A DNA stretch of 64,000 bases from Metallyticus violacea (GCA_030762175.1 CM060846.1:307988512-308052511); one strand, 5' to 3'. Shown: positions 12,022 through 23,702, counted from the first letter of the stretch. A program made the numbers and translations. Notes: generated by a model not told the origin, from the sequence alone.

Positions 12022-12306
12022 ACCGCCACGGGTGGCCGAGGTCGTTAAGGCGTGGACTTGTGAGCGGGAGGTCTGGGTTCGAATCCCACCAGGACCGTCC
12101 TCCCTGAGTGAGGTTTTTTTCAGGTTTTTCTCAGTCCTCATAAATGGCAAATGCCGGGGAGGTACCCTAAATTTATGCCTGGAACGATTCCTTCCTTAAA
12201 AATAAATCCTTTCCCAATATATCATTTCATCTCAAGTATCATCAGTGTCCATCGCCTGTGGTGCCTCTGTAGCAAAAACGGACGTTAAACACTTTTCATT
12301 CATTCA
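12022..12306 (+). mobile_element. SINE family 1 (tRNA-derived), full-length copy
   Basis: This near full-length copy is used here to define the family. The head ACCGCCACGGGTGGCCGAGG carries the A box (TGGCCGAGGTCGTTAAGGC). The B box GGTTCGAATCC follows about 30 bases later, in the layout of a serine/leucine-type tRNA that lacks the long variable arm. The body has the blocks CCTCCCTGAGTGAGG, GCAAATGCCGGGGAGGTACC and CTTTCCCAATAT. The 3' end reads GTTAAACACTTTTCATTCATTC. A 12-base duplication with one mismatch (CACCTTGCCATT / CACCTTGCGATT) lies at 12010-12021 and 12307-12318. Transcription would be by RNA polymerase III from the internal boxes, with mobilisation by a LINE in trans. Ten copies were found in the window. 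Confidence 0.92.
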
Positions 12307-12581
12307 CACCTTGCGATTTTAATTTATTCGGACTTCTCAAAAATTTCTGATGGGCAAACGTTTGCACAACAACAATGAAGTCAAGGCTGTGGTGCGGAAA
12401 CGCAGTAACCACGATTCTTCTTCTGGGACGGTATCCGAAGCCCTGACTGACCTCTCCTAATACAGGCAGTACCTAGCTCATTTTTATTCCTGCTGTTGTT
12501 TATTGTATTGTGTTGTATTAATAAATGGGCCTGTCCGTGTTTCAGTGGATCACATTTCATAACTTCCAAAATTTTTAGGAT

Positions 12582-12583
12582 GT

Positions 12584-12614
<31 letters not shown>

Positions 12615-12634
12615 TATTATTATTATTATTATTT
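12582..12634. repeat. (ATT)n microsatellite
   Basis: About seventeen ATT units with one ACT interruption. Confidence 0.93.
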
Positions 12635-12639
12635 GCTGA

Positions 12640-14190
12640 GATTACTGCCCAATCTTCCCGAAGTTTATTTTCAAACTGCCGCCCATTTTAACACACGCCT
12701 TGCTAGCTGAGAAATATTATTCCACGCCTTCGACTTGGCGGACTCATGAATGCTAGGATTGCCTTGTTGAAAAGCTAGGTTATCGTCGAAATTCTTGATA
12801 TATCCGAATTAACTCGAACCCGAACATTTTCATTGCGTATCAGAGAGATTTAACCTAGTATGCATCCACGCTGTTTGATCTACCTTTATCGCAGAACATG
12901 CTGTTTGTGCCAGTAATATTCATCTGCAAAATGAAACTGCTCCTTGTCAGTGAAGTTGACCTATTTCTGAAACACAAGACATGTTGGTTGTTGTCTAGCC
13001 TTCATTTGGACATTGCTTACAAGTGGGCGTATTACTTCGTTTCTTGAATGCAAGTTCTTTTCCTCTGTGCCAGCAGTGACGGTTAGCTGTAAATCAGCTA
13101 CTTATTTGAAAAGCAAACTTGTTCCTCATTTTGATTTATTCGGAATTAATCGCTTATCGCACTCGGGAAAATGTTATATTATCCGTTTTTCCATGCTGTA
13201 CACCCAGTTTGACAAAATTATCAGAAACAGAACTTGAACATCCTAATTACTTAGCTATTTCACGATTTGAGGACGAGTGTTTTTTAAATTTTATGCAAAA
13301 TTTGCCAAAGGAACAGAGAGAAAATAAGTGTGACATACATAATACTTCTAGCAATTGTACGTGTTTTTGTCATGAATAGAATTGAAAACTAAATATGAAG
13401 GAACATTTTTTTCTGCAAAGTTCAAGTTACTTCATATCAATTTCCATCACTGTAAGAATATGAAAACGTAAAAAGTGCTCAGCCACTCTGAAGGCGAGTA
13501 AACATATGCTTTGAGAAGGATGTGTCATAACGGTTCTTGCACAAACCATTTAACTTTATAGGCTTCAGCTATGAGCAATTGCTTGCACTGTTTTTAGAGG
13601 CTTATGGAAGGCATAAACTCCCACATGCCTTCACTTGGAAATGAACTGGAGTCGTCATAATTAACATGCCTGTCACTAGCATGCATATTAACTCCAATTA
13701 CTCTCTTGCACTTCCCAGTTCAAGGGGTAGGCAGCATTTGTTCACGTGATTCTACTATTTCTGCCGCTTGTGTATGAAAGGAAGCCCGTGAGAGAATTGC
13801 ATGAGGAAATTAAAAGATATTTTCCTCGTTACCACCAAAGGCTTTAGGATCTAATGGATCGTAATGCTTATAAACGTAGCTGGTTTGTCATGCACTCATT
13901 GACTACAGCAATGCTTACGTCTCCAATACTTTGCCTCTATGCGCTGACATTTGCTGTTCTCATAAACCTTGCAACGTAAGTCTTTATATCGCATGCTTTT
14001 ACTCTTGCTTTACAATTCAGTGGCACTTCCGCAGTTGCAATTTCTCACAACCTTGGGGCCATCTGATAAAGAGGGACAGGAATTTTATGTTCTAATAATC
14101 CCTTTAATATGAATACATTTATTATACATTGAAAACTGCCCATATAAACAGTATTAAGACATACTGACATAAAATAAAAAATTGATGCAA
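12640..14190. other. no gene recognised
   Basis: Two overlapping plus-strand frames (13013-13237 and 13119-13379) are short, lack motifs, and overlap in different phases. Nothing else stands out. Confidence 0.4.
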
Positions 14191-14192
14191 TT

Positions 14193-14405
14193 TTATGTAA
14201 TCTCTCCGTGAATTAAAAAAACTACTGTGGAACGATATGAATTATTTAACTCATCAAATTTTATTTTTACTGTTGAAGAGTTAGGATACTTTTCTTTATA
14301 AATGGGGGGAAACAATAAACTATGGTACTCATATTTATAGTTCTGGACACTCTCAACTTCTTTTCTGTTGCAGTTTACGATCACCAAAGATTTTAAGTTT
14401 TCCAT
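14193..14405 (-). other. frame with weak LINE-like motif
   Basis: A 70-codon minus-strand frame contains NRKEVESVQNYKY, which recalls the N-G-x-x-L/V-E-x-V-x-x-F/Y-K-Y-L segment downstream of the reverse-transcriptase core of some non-LTR retrotransposons. The rest does not match, and no YADD motif is present. It is kept as a weak hint only. Confidence 0.15.
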
Positions 14406-14471
14406 AATTAGCCGTTTACTATTGCGCCCTTTCCTTATAGCGGAAAAAACTTCTCCCTACCTCACAAAATT

Positions 14472-14757
14472 GGTCCTGGTGATCTAGTGGTAACCATACT
14501 TGCCTCGCAAACTCAAGATCGCGGGTTTAATCCCAGCCACGGTCGATGGATTTTTTCGGGCATAAAAATCTTAAGTATGGCTTCCTTCGAAAGGGAAGTA
14601 AAACCGTGGGTCCCGTGTGGTAATTTACGGCACGAAAAAGAACCTTAAGCTTGTAAGAAGAGGCCTCTGAGCAAAATTTATCGGCCCTTTCAGCCCTGAA
14701 CTGAATGGGACGCGGATAACCTGAGATGTTAAACAGCGTCCATAAATAAAATAAAAC
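14472..14757 (+). mobile_element. SINE family 2 (tRNA-derived), plus-strand copy
   Basis: This is the only plus-oriented family-2 copy. The head starts GGTCCTGGTGATCTAGTGGT, with a B-box-like GGGTTTAATCCC near 14522. The body shows the conserved blocks GGATTTTTTCGGGCATAAAA, ATGGCTTCCTTCGAAAGGGA and GGCCTCTGAGCAAAATTTAT, and the end reads GAGATGTTAAACAGCGTCC followed by (ATAAA)-like repeats. The head layout resembles glutamate/valine-type tRNAs rather than the serine-type head of family 1. No clear target-site duplication was identified. Confidence 0.88.
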
Positions 14758-15517
14758 ACATCAAATCCACCTCAAAGGAACTTTGAGCTGCGTATACAAA
14801 AACTGTCATTTTATCCGTTTTTAGTGGTATTTCACTAGGCAGTATGGAACGTTTCCCTGCTTATATTTCTTCAATCTCACACATCCGATATCCTATTTTT
14901 TTTTTTAAGAATATAATGCACTTTTTCCTTCACTACATTTCCATCACTTCCAGTACCGAATTTAATTTGGGGGTTTCGAAGTACATTACCGACTGGCACA
15001 ACGTAATGCTGTTGGTTTCCAAAGAAGTAATAGCGGAAGGAAGATGAGAGAAATATGAAAATATAAGAAAGGTTAATTTCTACTTTAATATATCTTGAGC
15101 AACTTTAACTGATGAAGAATAATTTGGATCAAATGGTGTTTACTACGTTCCTAAATGTTTATAAGTATAACCACCACACTTGGATTCAATTCTGAGAACT
15201 CCTTAACAGCCACCTTCACACCGCTACGACGAGATAAGACGGGGATTCCCCGATGTGACGTGACCTATTGGTTGTGTTGCATAAGAGCTACTATTAGTGT
15301 TGCCATGTCTCAAGACTGGCTCGATGGCATATATTATTCGGAAAGATCAAATTTGTAAATATGAAATAAAATAGATAAAGTAAAAATATATTTATAAAAT
15401 GTACACGATAAACAAGCAAATATACACCATAATTTGCAAAATGCTAAAATATTATGCTTATTAACAAAATGGGTAGAATATGCATTTTATGAAACAAAAT
15501 ATTGTTTAAATTGTTGG

Positions 15518-15767
15518 ATTTTTTTTTGAATAGTGTTTAACGCCCGTTTTGACTTCTGAGGTGCCACAGGCGGCGGACACTGATGATACATGAAATGAAA
15601 TGATACTTTGGGGAACATTTTTTTTAAGGAAGGAAACGTTCCAGGCCTAAGTTTAGGGCACCTCCCCAAAAACAACCTCAGTCAGCGAGGACGGTCCTCC
15701 GGGATTCGAACCCGTGATCTCCCGCTCACGGGTCCGCTCCTTAACGACCTCCGCGACCCGTGGCGGT
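15518..15767 (-). mobile_element. SINE family 1 copy with internal deletion
   Basis: The minus-oriented copy begins at its left with a T run and a GTTTAACGCCCGTTTT tail and ends at its right with the tRNA-like head. About 37 bases are missing from the centre: CACCTCCCC runs straight into AAAAACAACCTC, skipping the GGCATTTGCCATTTATGAGG block. The B box (GGATTCGAACCC on the plus strand) is intact. Confidence 0.88.
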
Positions 15768-16284
15768 GTAAATATAGTAATTATCTAATATACCAAGTGA
15801 GCAAATTTCTAACATTAGAGAAGCAATATGCATTAAAATCCTGTCTCTACTAATAAATAAAGAGCAGTGCCACATGAAATAAATCTCTTTAGTTTTTTAA
15901 TGCAACGGTACTTTATCACTGCCACTTTTTGAAATACACATCACAAGTCCTTCCTATTTCGTACAGAAGTTCTGTAAGTACCTATTGATTTTTAAAAATA
16001 TTTGCCATTCACTGAACATATGTACTTTGAGTTATCAAAATGTGCTCTTAATTAAAGTTTTGAGTTTACAAAGCTGTATGTAATATTTAACTGATTTTAC
16101 ATTTTTATGTACATTATATATTATATGAAACTAAGACTTTTGTCATGCTGTTGTAGCTTAACTACTCAATTGCTCTGGTAGGTGGCATTGTATGTAACAA
16201 AGCAGCCTGGTATGGTCTGACGGCGCAGTGTGGTTTACTTATGATATACGTCTAACTGAATACTTTCACAACCTGGATTCGTCC

Positions 16285-16850
16285 AACGAGCAGTAGTTTT
16301 TGATGATAGAAAGTGTTAGTGGAGCCGAAATTTATTGTCGTATGAACAATGTGTATGGGAATGCGAGTCTATCATGCAACACAGTGTTCAGATGGTGTGG
16401 TAAATTTTGTAAAGGACATGTGCGCACTGAGCACATGCCTAAAACTGGTAAAGCTCACTTAACCATCACAGGGAAACCAATTGCAGCCCTAGATAACCTT
16501 GTAAGAAGAATCGCCAAATCACCATTAGAGATATCGCAGAAACGTTGTCATTGAGCAAGGGAACTGTTCACATAATTCTCCATCTACGGTTGAGGTACCA
16601 CAAAGTTTGCGAGCAGTGGGACTCCAAGCATTTCTCGGCAAATGAGTTGCTTGTATGGAGAATCTGCGGCGTTACAAAGCAGAGGGGAGTCCGTTTCTTA
16701 GAAGATGGGTTCGGCAGTCAACTACGAAAGTTCTTTGCTCAGGGTATCCTAACCTTGTGACTTGGGAAAATTGCTTGAACAGACAAGTTGATCATGTGTA
16801 GTGGATATGTCACCAATGCATCACTTTTGCTTCCTTTATGCTCATATGTT
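16285..16850 (+). pseudogene. mariner transposase relic, catalytic core deleted
   Basis: The first 260 bases read through a mariner-type paired DNA-binding domain: SGAEIYCRMNNVYGNASLS, then NTVFRWCGKF. After a frame change comes NRQITIRDIAETLSLSKGTV and RLRYHKVCEQW, the second helix-turn-helix and linker. Soon after it jumps to LRKFFAQGIL and, in another frame, WENCLNRQVDHV, the typical mariner C-terminus (W-x-K-C-L-N-x-x-G-D-Y-V). The whole catalytic region with the three acidic residues, normally about 150 or more residues, is absent. The element is therefore an internally deleted copy, as is common for mariners. Terminal repeats were not recognised. Confidence 0.75.
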
Positions 16851-16859
16851 CAAACCAAT

Positions 16860-18226
16860 AAAACATTACGTATAAAAGTTTCATCTTGTTTACATTACTT
16901 CTGTATATACGCTGCAAAATTGGCGACCCACAAGGACTGTTTTAATGTTGTCAGTCCAAAATGAGTGACTGACTTGATTTGGTTAGGCTGGACTTGACGT
17001 ATCGTGGTTTTACTAGACTGAATCCTTAAGTATGAACCCACCAACTGGAGTTGAAGTTCAGTTTGCATTGAAAGGATTGTTATAGAATGTGGAAATAAAT
17101 TCACTGCCTTTATTTATATATGTACTAGGTATAATTGACAGCTGGCGAAGTGGAGTTTAATTGTCGGACGGAATTAGTTGCCGGAATTTTTCCTTGTCTT
17201 TTAAAAGAAAATGCCAGTTAATTTTAGATATAAATGTCTATGCGATTGTAAATATTTCCATTCTTTTAAAAAGGCAAGCATTATAATTAACAAAAGTGGG
17301 GACAAATCTCACAAAAGCCAAGTCACGATCATGTTAACTTTATTTAGGAGAGGGTCACCACAACCTTCTCCTACTTGGGATAAGGGCCGTACTCAAGATA
17401 AAAGGCATGCAAAAATGCTAGTACATCTACGTACAGCTGTCAGGAACGACCAGCCATTTTACTGCCTGGTTTGGTAGCCATCAGAGTTGTAATATTTTCA
17501 GAAGCCTCCCTGACCCCAAATAAAGTTCACTCACCATATATCCAATCTGTCCGCACATGTACTAGATTATTCTATATGAAAACTTTCAAAATCTAGATTT
17601 ACCTAGCACTGGTGTTTTCTAGGTGAGGGAAAATAACTCTATCCGGAGACTATACCCAACCTGCTTGACAATATAGTATAAATTAATTATGAGATCCTAA
17701 AATAAACCAGAAATAAAAGCTCATGGTGATGGTAACAGCCATTGTTTTTCCCGCCAAATTCACCACATCATCTAAGTCGCTACGAAGCGGAAGTACCCAT
17801 GAAAAAATAATGCTCTGAGAAAATATGCAATCAAATTCTTTTTGCGCCAGAGATCAAGTCGCTCTATAGAATAGTTTTAAAGCAGTAACTTGCGGCCTTC
17901 CTCACCTCTTTAACATTTCGCAAATAAATTCTAAGGGATGATTAGAGAATTTCATTCTTAACAAATATATAAATACAACCAACCCCTGTGCGGCACTAAG
18001 TCAGGGCACTGGTCTTAATAAACCGCGCGAAAAAATATTAAAATTCGACCTTTGAAAGAACCAAGCTACCTGAATTGGTTTTTGTTTTCAATTTGCTATT
18101 ATATTTGCATGTGGATTGAGAATCACAACATTTAGTACCTTTACGTTTTTCCTTTATAATAATTATAGCTATTTGTCTAAAATGGAAAAGTAAATGGATA
18201 TAAAGAAGTTGTTTTACAACTGTAAA
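16860..18226. other. no gene recognised
   Basis: An 88-codon plus-strand frame at 17211-17477 has a basic, proline-containing C-terminal part but no known motif. The remainder is AT-rich with short frames. Confidence 0.35.
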
Positions 18227-18420
18227 TCGGGTCATTCAATTATCTTACCACCTACTCGGTGAGGGGGACATGCATCGGCCGATAACCCATCGCTATTGGC
18301 CAACCGGGATACATAAGTTAACGCGGGGAGTTTACCGAACTGGTATGTTGACCTTGAAACTCACGTCACTCAGATTAATTTGAACAGTGAAAGAAACGAT
18401 TTGTGTCAGAGTAAAATCTG
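18227..18420. repeat. repeat family A, partial copy
   Basis: The left edge CGGGTCATTCAATTATCT matches CGGGTAATTCAATTATCT at 36278. The following block with GCATCGGCCGATAACCCATC and a GGCCA word corresponds to 36330-36355 and 47478-47503. Similarity fades after about 18400. This is the shortest and most diverged of three copies. Confidence 0.4.
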
Positions 18421-18516
18421 CTAAGAATACTAAAAGGCAAATATAGAAGTAGTTTTTCTACTACTTAATGAGTATTTATTGTTCATATGTACATATCAAG
18501 TCCCCTCTTTATGTCA

Positions 18517-18597
18517 GGAGATTGTTTGAAGAGAAATTCTCTGGTGATCGAGATCCAAGTCGTAATGGGATTCATAAATTGGTAGTATCCACAAACT
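18517..18597 (+). pseudogene. possible N-terminal fragment of a DUF4817-type transposon protein
   Basis: A short open stretch reads RRLFEEKFSGDRDPSRNGIH. This resembles the Y/F-x-E-x-F/Y-P-x-R-x-x-P-S-R-x-T-I segment of the helix-turn-helix (DUF4817) found beside insect DDE transposases. It is under 30 residues, so chance is possible. The DDE fragment at 62.2 kb could come from the same class of element. Confidence 0.25.
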
Positions 18598-18599
18598 TG

Positions 18600-20533
18600 A
18601 GATTAACTACAAGTTAAGTTAGCATTTGCCAATATATAAATTAAATTTCTCAAAGGGTATAATAAGGAGAGTGGTGTAATTTTATAAGCAGATGCCTGAA
18701 ATTTGAACGAATAAAATATGACACCAAGCTGTTTCAGCATCTCCTTGCATGAGATTGGTGAGTACACTGCCCACATGCTCATAAGACTGCCTGGCTGGCC
18801 GTAAGCAATGACTTGTCGGCCGATGCAGTCCTCGCCACGTCTATCATCAGATACTTGAGTGACCCGATACAAACATATCCACACCACAAATAGGAGGAAA
18901 CCAAAATGGCAAAGTAGTAAATGTGTTTGCATTATTTACTATTTTATTTGTTTCTAAAGGCTTACTTTATTCTCAACGCCAAAGGGGCGAATATAGATCG
19001 TTTTTGAGCAATTCTTCTACCTGGGAATATACGAACCTGAACTTAATTTCCGTATTGAATGCTTTTTCCACTCTGCTTCGTTTTAAGCAAGCAATCCTGT
19101 TCGAACCGAAACCCTTCCGTTGTTAATTTTTAGCGAAGATATGACAACATAGTAGTTGGATAACGGTGTTTGATCTGCATTCAGCGAATGTATGCTAAAT
19201 AATTTGCGTCTGGATATAATTAAAAAAGTCCTGCTTCCTTATAACAAATTATTATTAAATGTATTCATTTCAGTAAGAAGCCAATAATTGTAATCAGTTT
19301 TACTATGTATATTTTGCAATATAACGCCGATAAGCCAGAAGCGTGCATAGATATGAAGTTGGCATTGGAAGTGACCTTGTCATTATTTTCTTGTTCGCAG
19401 TGAACCAAATCGGGTTCATGCATTCATAAACAAGTCGGCAGATACAGGCTGGGAGTTCTTAGTCATTCATCAAAAGCTTTCTCTTGTCACTTACGCTATG
19501 AAACGATGCACAGATAAAAGGAAGAGAGCTGTACATAGACATTTAATGTGAATACTGATATCGCCAAGCAGTCATAAAATATCGATGTACATTAATGACT
19601 TCTTATGTAGCGAAAAGTGGTCGTGGGGGTTTCCGCTCCCTTCTCTGTTTATGTTATAACTGATTCTTGCAGCAAGAAGGGCACATAAAGAAAGTAATAG
19701 ATGTTCCTTTAAAATGGTAGAAGTTAAAACTGTGTTCTGTACACTGTGCAAAATGCAACATTTTCCCCAAGTATCGGCAGAGATAAGAGCAGTTTTCCAT
19801 TATATTTAAAGAATGAAAAACACTTGGCAGCTCAGTCCATTGTTTTCAGTGGGCCAACATGTTTACATTTATGCACCAAATAACAAACTACTATAATATG
19901 GTGCATAAATATTAAACATACAGGTTAATAATGTCTATTTATACAATGTAATAAACCAAGGCTGTCATTAGCATTAACATTTAAAACCGCGCAGCAGAAT
20001 CCTTAGCTTGCTTACCAAGCTTTAAGGCAAATACTAACTATGGCAGTTCAGTATGTTTTGAAATGCAGTTAATTTCATACAATTCGTTTAATACTGCGGA
20101 AAGTATATAAAATGTAATTTCTTTCTAAGCTTGCAACGTTAAGGTCATTCATTATAATGCACTTTAGATTTTATTTAAGTGTGAATTATTTACAATACCG
20201 GCGAAAGTACCTGTAGGTACAAATTCTGGGTTTTAGCAATTGAAAGTTGCGATAAGATGCGAATCACGCTAAAATTTCCTATTCCTAAAATTTCACGCTA
20301 ATTTTGTTTTTTGTTATGGAAAATGTTGCTATTGTGGTTTTAGAATCTGTGACAGAATGAGAAAATGCGAAACAAATGGACATTTCGAAACTATGCTGCT
20401 TATAGAGATTCTTTCGTTTAGTATTTTTTTTAATATTATTTTTTTTTAGTTTCTCTTTTAAATTTACTGTAAAACAGTGAGAAAGGACGAAAGAAAGCAG
20501 GATTAAGAAAAAAAAAATGGACGAAATACTGTA
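18600..20533. other. no gene recognised
   Basis: A 109-codon minus-strand frame (18603-18932) begins with a hydrophobic stretch but starts on a non-ATG codon and has no supporting motif. The rest contains only short AT-rich frames. Confidence 0.35.
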
Positions 20534-20815
20534 TTAGACAACTCTGGGAAAAGGACAAAAACATGTGAAGAAAATGTACGAAACTGTTACATCGGCAATA
20601 GTTCCCAACAAAAGCGTGATTGGGTGGAGCAACTCCTTAACTTCCCTTGAAACCGTGTAAGGTATGCATTCAGAACTGTTAGTTATATAACTCAAAATGT
20701 AATTAATATCATGCAATTCGGAGCAATTACATAAAACTCTGTCTAAATCCCTAGTGGAGATCGTGTTAAGTAACTTTCCTTGCACAAGAAATAAACACAA
20801 GACCGCAAGCAGCAT
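20534..20815 (-). CDS. hypothetical secreted or membrane protein, 93 codons, possibly partial
   Basis: The minus-strand frame starts at an ATG at 20815, nine bases inside a longer frame whose first codon is TTG, and ends at TAA at 20534. An in-frame TGA lies a few codons upstream. The product starts MLLAVLCLFLVQGKLLNTIS, a convincing signal-peptide shape with a hydrophobic core and a likely cleavage region around Q-G-K. It continues with a segment holding three Cys and two potential N-glycosylation sites (NCS and NSS), then a hydrophobic LLLGTIADVTVSYIFF stretch. A TATA-like TATATATTAAG lies about 60-70 bases upstream on the same strand. No family is certain. The first part of a divergent chemosensory receptor of the ionotropic type would look like this, but that is a guess. 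It may equally be a pseudogene fragment or an exon. Confidence 0.35.
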   Translation of the reverse strand: MLLAVLCLFLVQGKLLNTISTRDLDRVLCNCSELHDINYILSYITNSSECIPYTVSREVKELLHPITLLLGTIADVTVSYIFFTCFCPFPRVV

Positions 20816-21291
20816 ACAGTTCAAAGACGTGCTTTTTCAGCTAATGTCAAGGGTTACTTTGAATTAGCTTTTCCTTAATATATACCTACACAAAGGTAGC
20901 TAATTAATATCTCCCTTTGAGTATAGTTCTTTGGGTGATTATTTTTCGATAACCCTTTTTGGATATGAACCGGTTTATATCACTTTAGGAGAAGGTATCG
21001 CTTTCTCTGTGAACAAACACGTAACAAGACAATGTTTGCACGGAGTTTCAAGATGTCACTGACACGACTATTATCGGAATATTGTAATACTCTCCCCCTA
21101 GCGTTTTCAGTTACTATCTCGCCTCTAACTTAATAACAAGAAGACAGCGCATCAGCGAATAAACACAGCACGGTTTTCTCTCCAATATCTGTATCTAAGC
21201 ACTGTAGGAGATGCTGCTCCTACCAGTGGCGCTGGTTTTCAATCCCCTTTTCAGACGATCGCTATACGAAATGTTTTTTTCTTTGTTTGTT

Positions 21292-21295
<4 letters not shown>

Positions 21296-21324
<29 letters not shown>
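21296..21324. repeat. poly-A tract (29 A)
   Basis: An uninterrupted A run is preceded by a T-rich stretch (CTTTGTTTGTTTCTT). It may be a retroposon tail, but no body was identified upstream. Confidence 0.9.
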
Positions 21325-21326
<2 letters not shown>

Positions 21327-21837
21327 CGAAAGCTCTGGAGATAATGTTAAAAGCTGCTATGGACATCGATATCATTTATGTCTCAAAGATCTTCGAACTA
21401 TTCATGGAGCGTTGAAATTGTTTAAAAACAATTAAATACCTAATCTTCTAACGCTAAACTTCAAATTGTATTATAGCACGAACAAAAGATAATAGGGCGT
21501 AGGTAAAAGAGACGGGATGTAGATTTAATTTTAAGAAACAAGTAGACAAACATTTATCTTTTGATTTATGCTCTGTATAACCTATTTTCATAGGAAGGGA
21601 GTTCATCTGTAGAGCCATCGGTTTTCCAAATGACTGCAAATAACTTAAGTATTAAGATCAAATTCTGCTTGGGACATATTGCTTGTTGAATCTTTTTTCG
21701 CAGTTTTTTCTTGCCCCCAAAAAGGCGAATGTGAATTACTTTATCCCCTAAAGATAATTGATATGATATGTCAGATAAAAAATAAATTATATATATATTC
21801 TTGCCATAGAAGAACTCAAGCAGTTCGCAATATAGTG

Positions 21838-21900
21838 ATTACTAATCTGCGACTTTTTCTGCTTTTCTAGTTATTGTTATTTTGGTTACATTGTTAATAG
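21838..21900 (-). repeat. repeat family D, single arm
   Basis: The sequence CTGCTTTTCTAGTTATTGTT and the following TTTTGGTTACATTGTTAATA is the reverse complement of 27757-27797, and the upstream AATCTGCGACTTTTTC matches the reverse complement of 27815-27830. It is a solitary arm of the hairpin-forming element at 27.8 kb. Confidence 0.7.
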
Positions 21901-22582
21901 TGTTACATCATTTTTCATTTACAGTATATATATGTATATGTCGTGGTGCCTAAGGTAATAAAATGTCTCCAATAAATACACGAGTGCTGATAATTTTTCC
22001 GTAATTTAATTGAGGTTAATGTTGGTTGTTATGATTTTATTTCGAGAACTAATTATCTAACTACAACAAGCATGAGTTTGAAAAATCAATTAAATTACCT
22101 TAGAAAAATTATAAGCAAGAGGATTTTCCGTAAGACACTTGTAATGCGAGAACGATGCTTTTTATTTTTTTTTTTGTACTTTTAGTATAATTATTGAAGT
22201 GATTTGGCTTACGTGTTTGGTCTTTCTGAAAACATACAATAATTTTGTTTATTCATAGCAGAACCGCGTGGAGATCTAAATTAAAAAAAAAAAAATCTAA
22301 ATTAAAATAAAATTCAAACGAACGCTATTATAACAATTACTATTTACTACCATTTTGTATCAATTATGCCATATTTCGAAAACATGTTTCCTAGACCCCT
22401 AGTCGAAACGAAACAGAGATTATAGGAATTAAAAACGAAATTAGTTAAAAAAATCATATCATTTATTAGTTTTTGAGCACAATGCTTTAAAACTATCGAT
22501 TAAGTTCCATTCTGATTGGTGAATAAGGTATCAATGAGACCGTACATGGGCTGAAAGGCGTGCAATTATTTACTAAGTCAAA

Positions 22583-23260
22583 CTATCTGTAAGTCAAAAA
22601 ATAAGTACCCACCTTTCACACTGCAAAATAAAGGGATGGGCTCTCTGTAGCACCAGTTTGTAGTCCTTCAAAAGATGGCGCACAGTTGTAAAAGCTGGGG
22701 AAACAGAACCTTTTTGCAGCGACAGTTGCAATTTGACGAAGGTACTGAACGAATGGTCATGGAAAGTTATTTGTGAACATTCACAGGATGACTGTAGGTA
22801 TTTGTATAAGAGCAAAAATGATGCCGAACTTTGCACAGGATCGACTGACTGCGAAAGAAGAAGAACGTATCATCACACACGCGTTAATACACACATATGA
22901 CGTTGAATGGGACATTGTCCATGAACATTTGGACTATCGGAAATTCTAAGCAAAAGAAACTGAGAAAAATGTCATCTCGCCAAAGAGCCTGCAGCGTTAT
23001 GGTGTTGATTGTGACATTTTGTCGCGCATATGTATGAACCACTTCGATCTAGAGTCAACAAATGGAAACATACCAAATTAATAACAAGCAAATAGCTTGA
23101 CATGGTCCAAGCGTAGAGAACTTAGCGACAACCATCTTTTGATACGTCATTGGAGCGATTCTTGTTGATTTTATGGAGTGCTGCTGCGTGTCAAGAAACA
23201 ACACATCACTGGGAAATTGTATTTATATAGGACAATTAGGGTTTTTTGTTTCTAATAATT
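22583..23260 (+). pseudogene. mariner relic, 5' half with inverted-end remnant
   Basis: The left edge contains GTAAGTCAAAAAATAAGTA, which matches the inverted form of the end at 26256-26280 (GTGAGTCAAAAAGTAAGT). Transposase-like pieces follow in the plus sense: WDIVHEHLDYRKF-like text near 22910, matching the H-E-x-L-x-Y-R-K linker of the DNA-binding domain, then HFDLEST near 23040 (the H-Y-D-P-E-S block after the first catalytic residue) and AILVDFMEC near 23160 (the G-V-L-L-V-D-F-M-E strand). All lie in shifted frames. The sequence stops matching at about 23220, close to where other insertions begin. The second half appears at 25.8-26.28 kb. Confidence 0.65.
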
Positions 23261-23358
23261 TTAATTTGATATTTAAATAAGGTACATGCCATCCAGAGAA
23301 CATACCACTAAGTGGCCGAACGTAAACATATGTTTCTTTCCGAATCTTGGAATAGAAG

Positions 23359-23648
23359 TTTTTTTTTTTTTTTTTTTTGAATAATGTTTACTCCCGTTTT
23401 TACTCCTGAGGCACTACAGGCGGTGGAAACTGATAATACATGAGTTGAAATGATATATTGATAAAGGATTTAAGGAAGGAAACGTTCCAGGGCTAAGTTT
23501 AGGGTACCTACCCGGCATTTGCCATTTATGAGGACTGAGGAAAACCTGGAAAAACCTCGGTCAGGGAGGACGGTCCTGGTAGGATTCGAATCCCAGACTT
23601 CCCGCTCACGAGTCCGCGCCTTAACGACCTCGACCACCCATTGTGGTT
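23359..23648 (-). mobile_element. SINE family 1 copy
   Basis: The minus-oriented full-length copy begins with a run of about twenty T (the poly-A tail on the other strand), then the tail block, then the central GGCATTTGCCATTTATGAGG block, and a head with ATTCGAATCCCAGAC as the B box. The last bases of the head (GACCACCCATTGTGGTT) are diverged. It lies between the two halves of the mariner relic, so it inserted after that mariner. Confidence 0.9.
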
Positions 23649-23702
23649 GTATAGAACGGTGGTAAATTTTGTTTTATAAAGTGCTACAATTCATTCAGTT
23701 TC

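Noticed and set aside
12022..12095. Functional tRNA gene
   Set aside because: The tRNA-like heads continue into SINE bodies, occur ten times in the window, lack a proper acceptor stem and carry target duplications. They are retroposons.
11906..12199. 97-codon frame as a protein
   Set aside because: It runs through the SINE family 1 copy. Similar frames at 39016 and 43435 arise from the same element.
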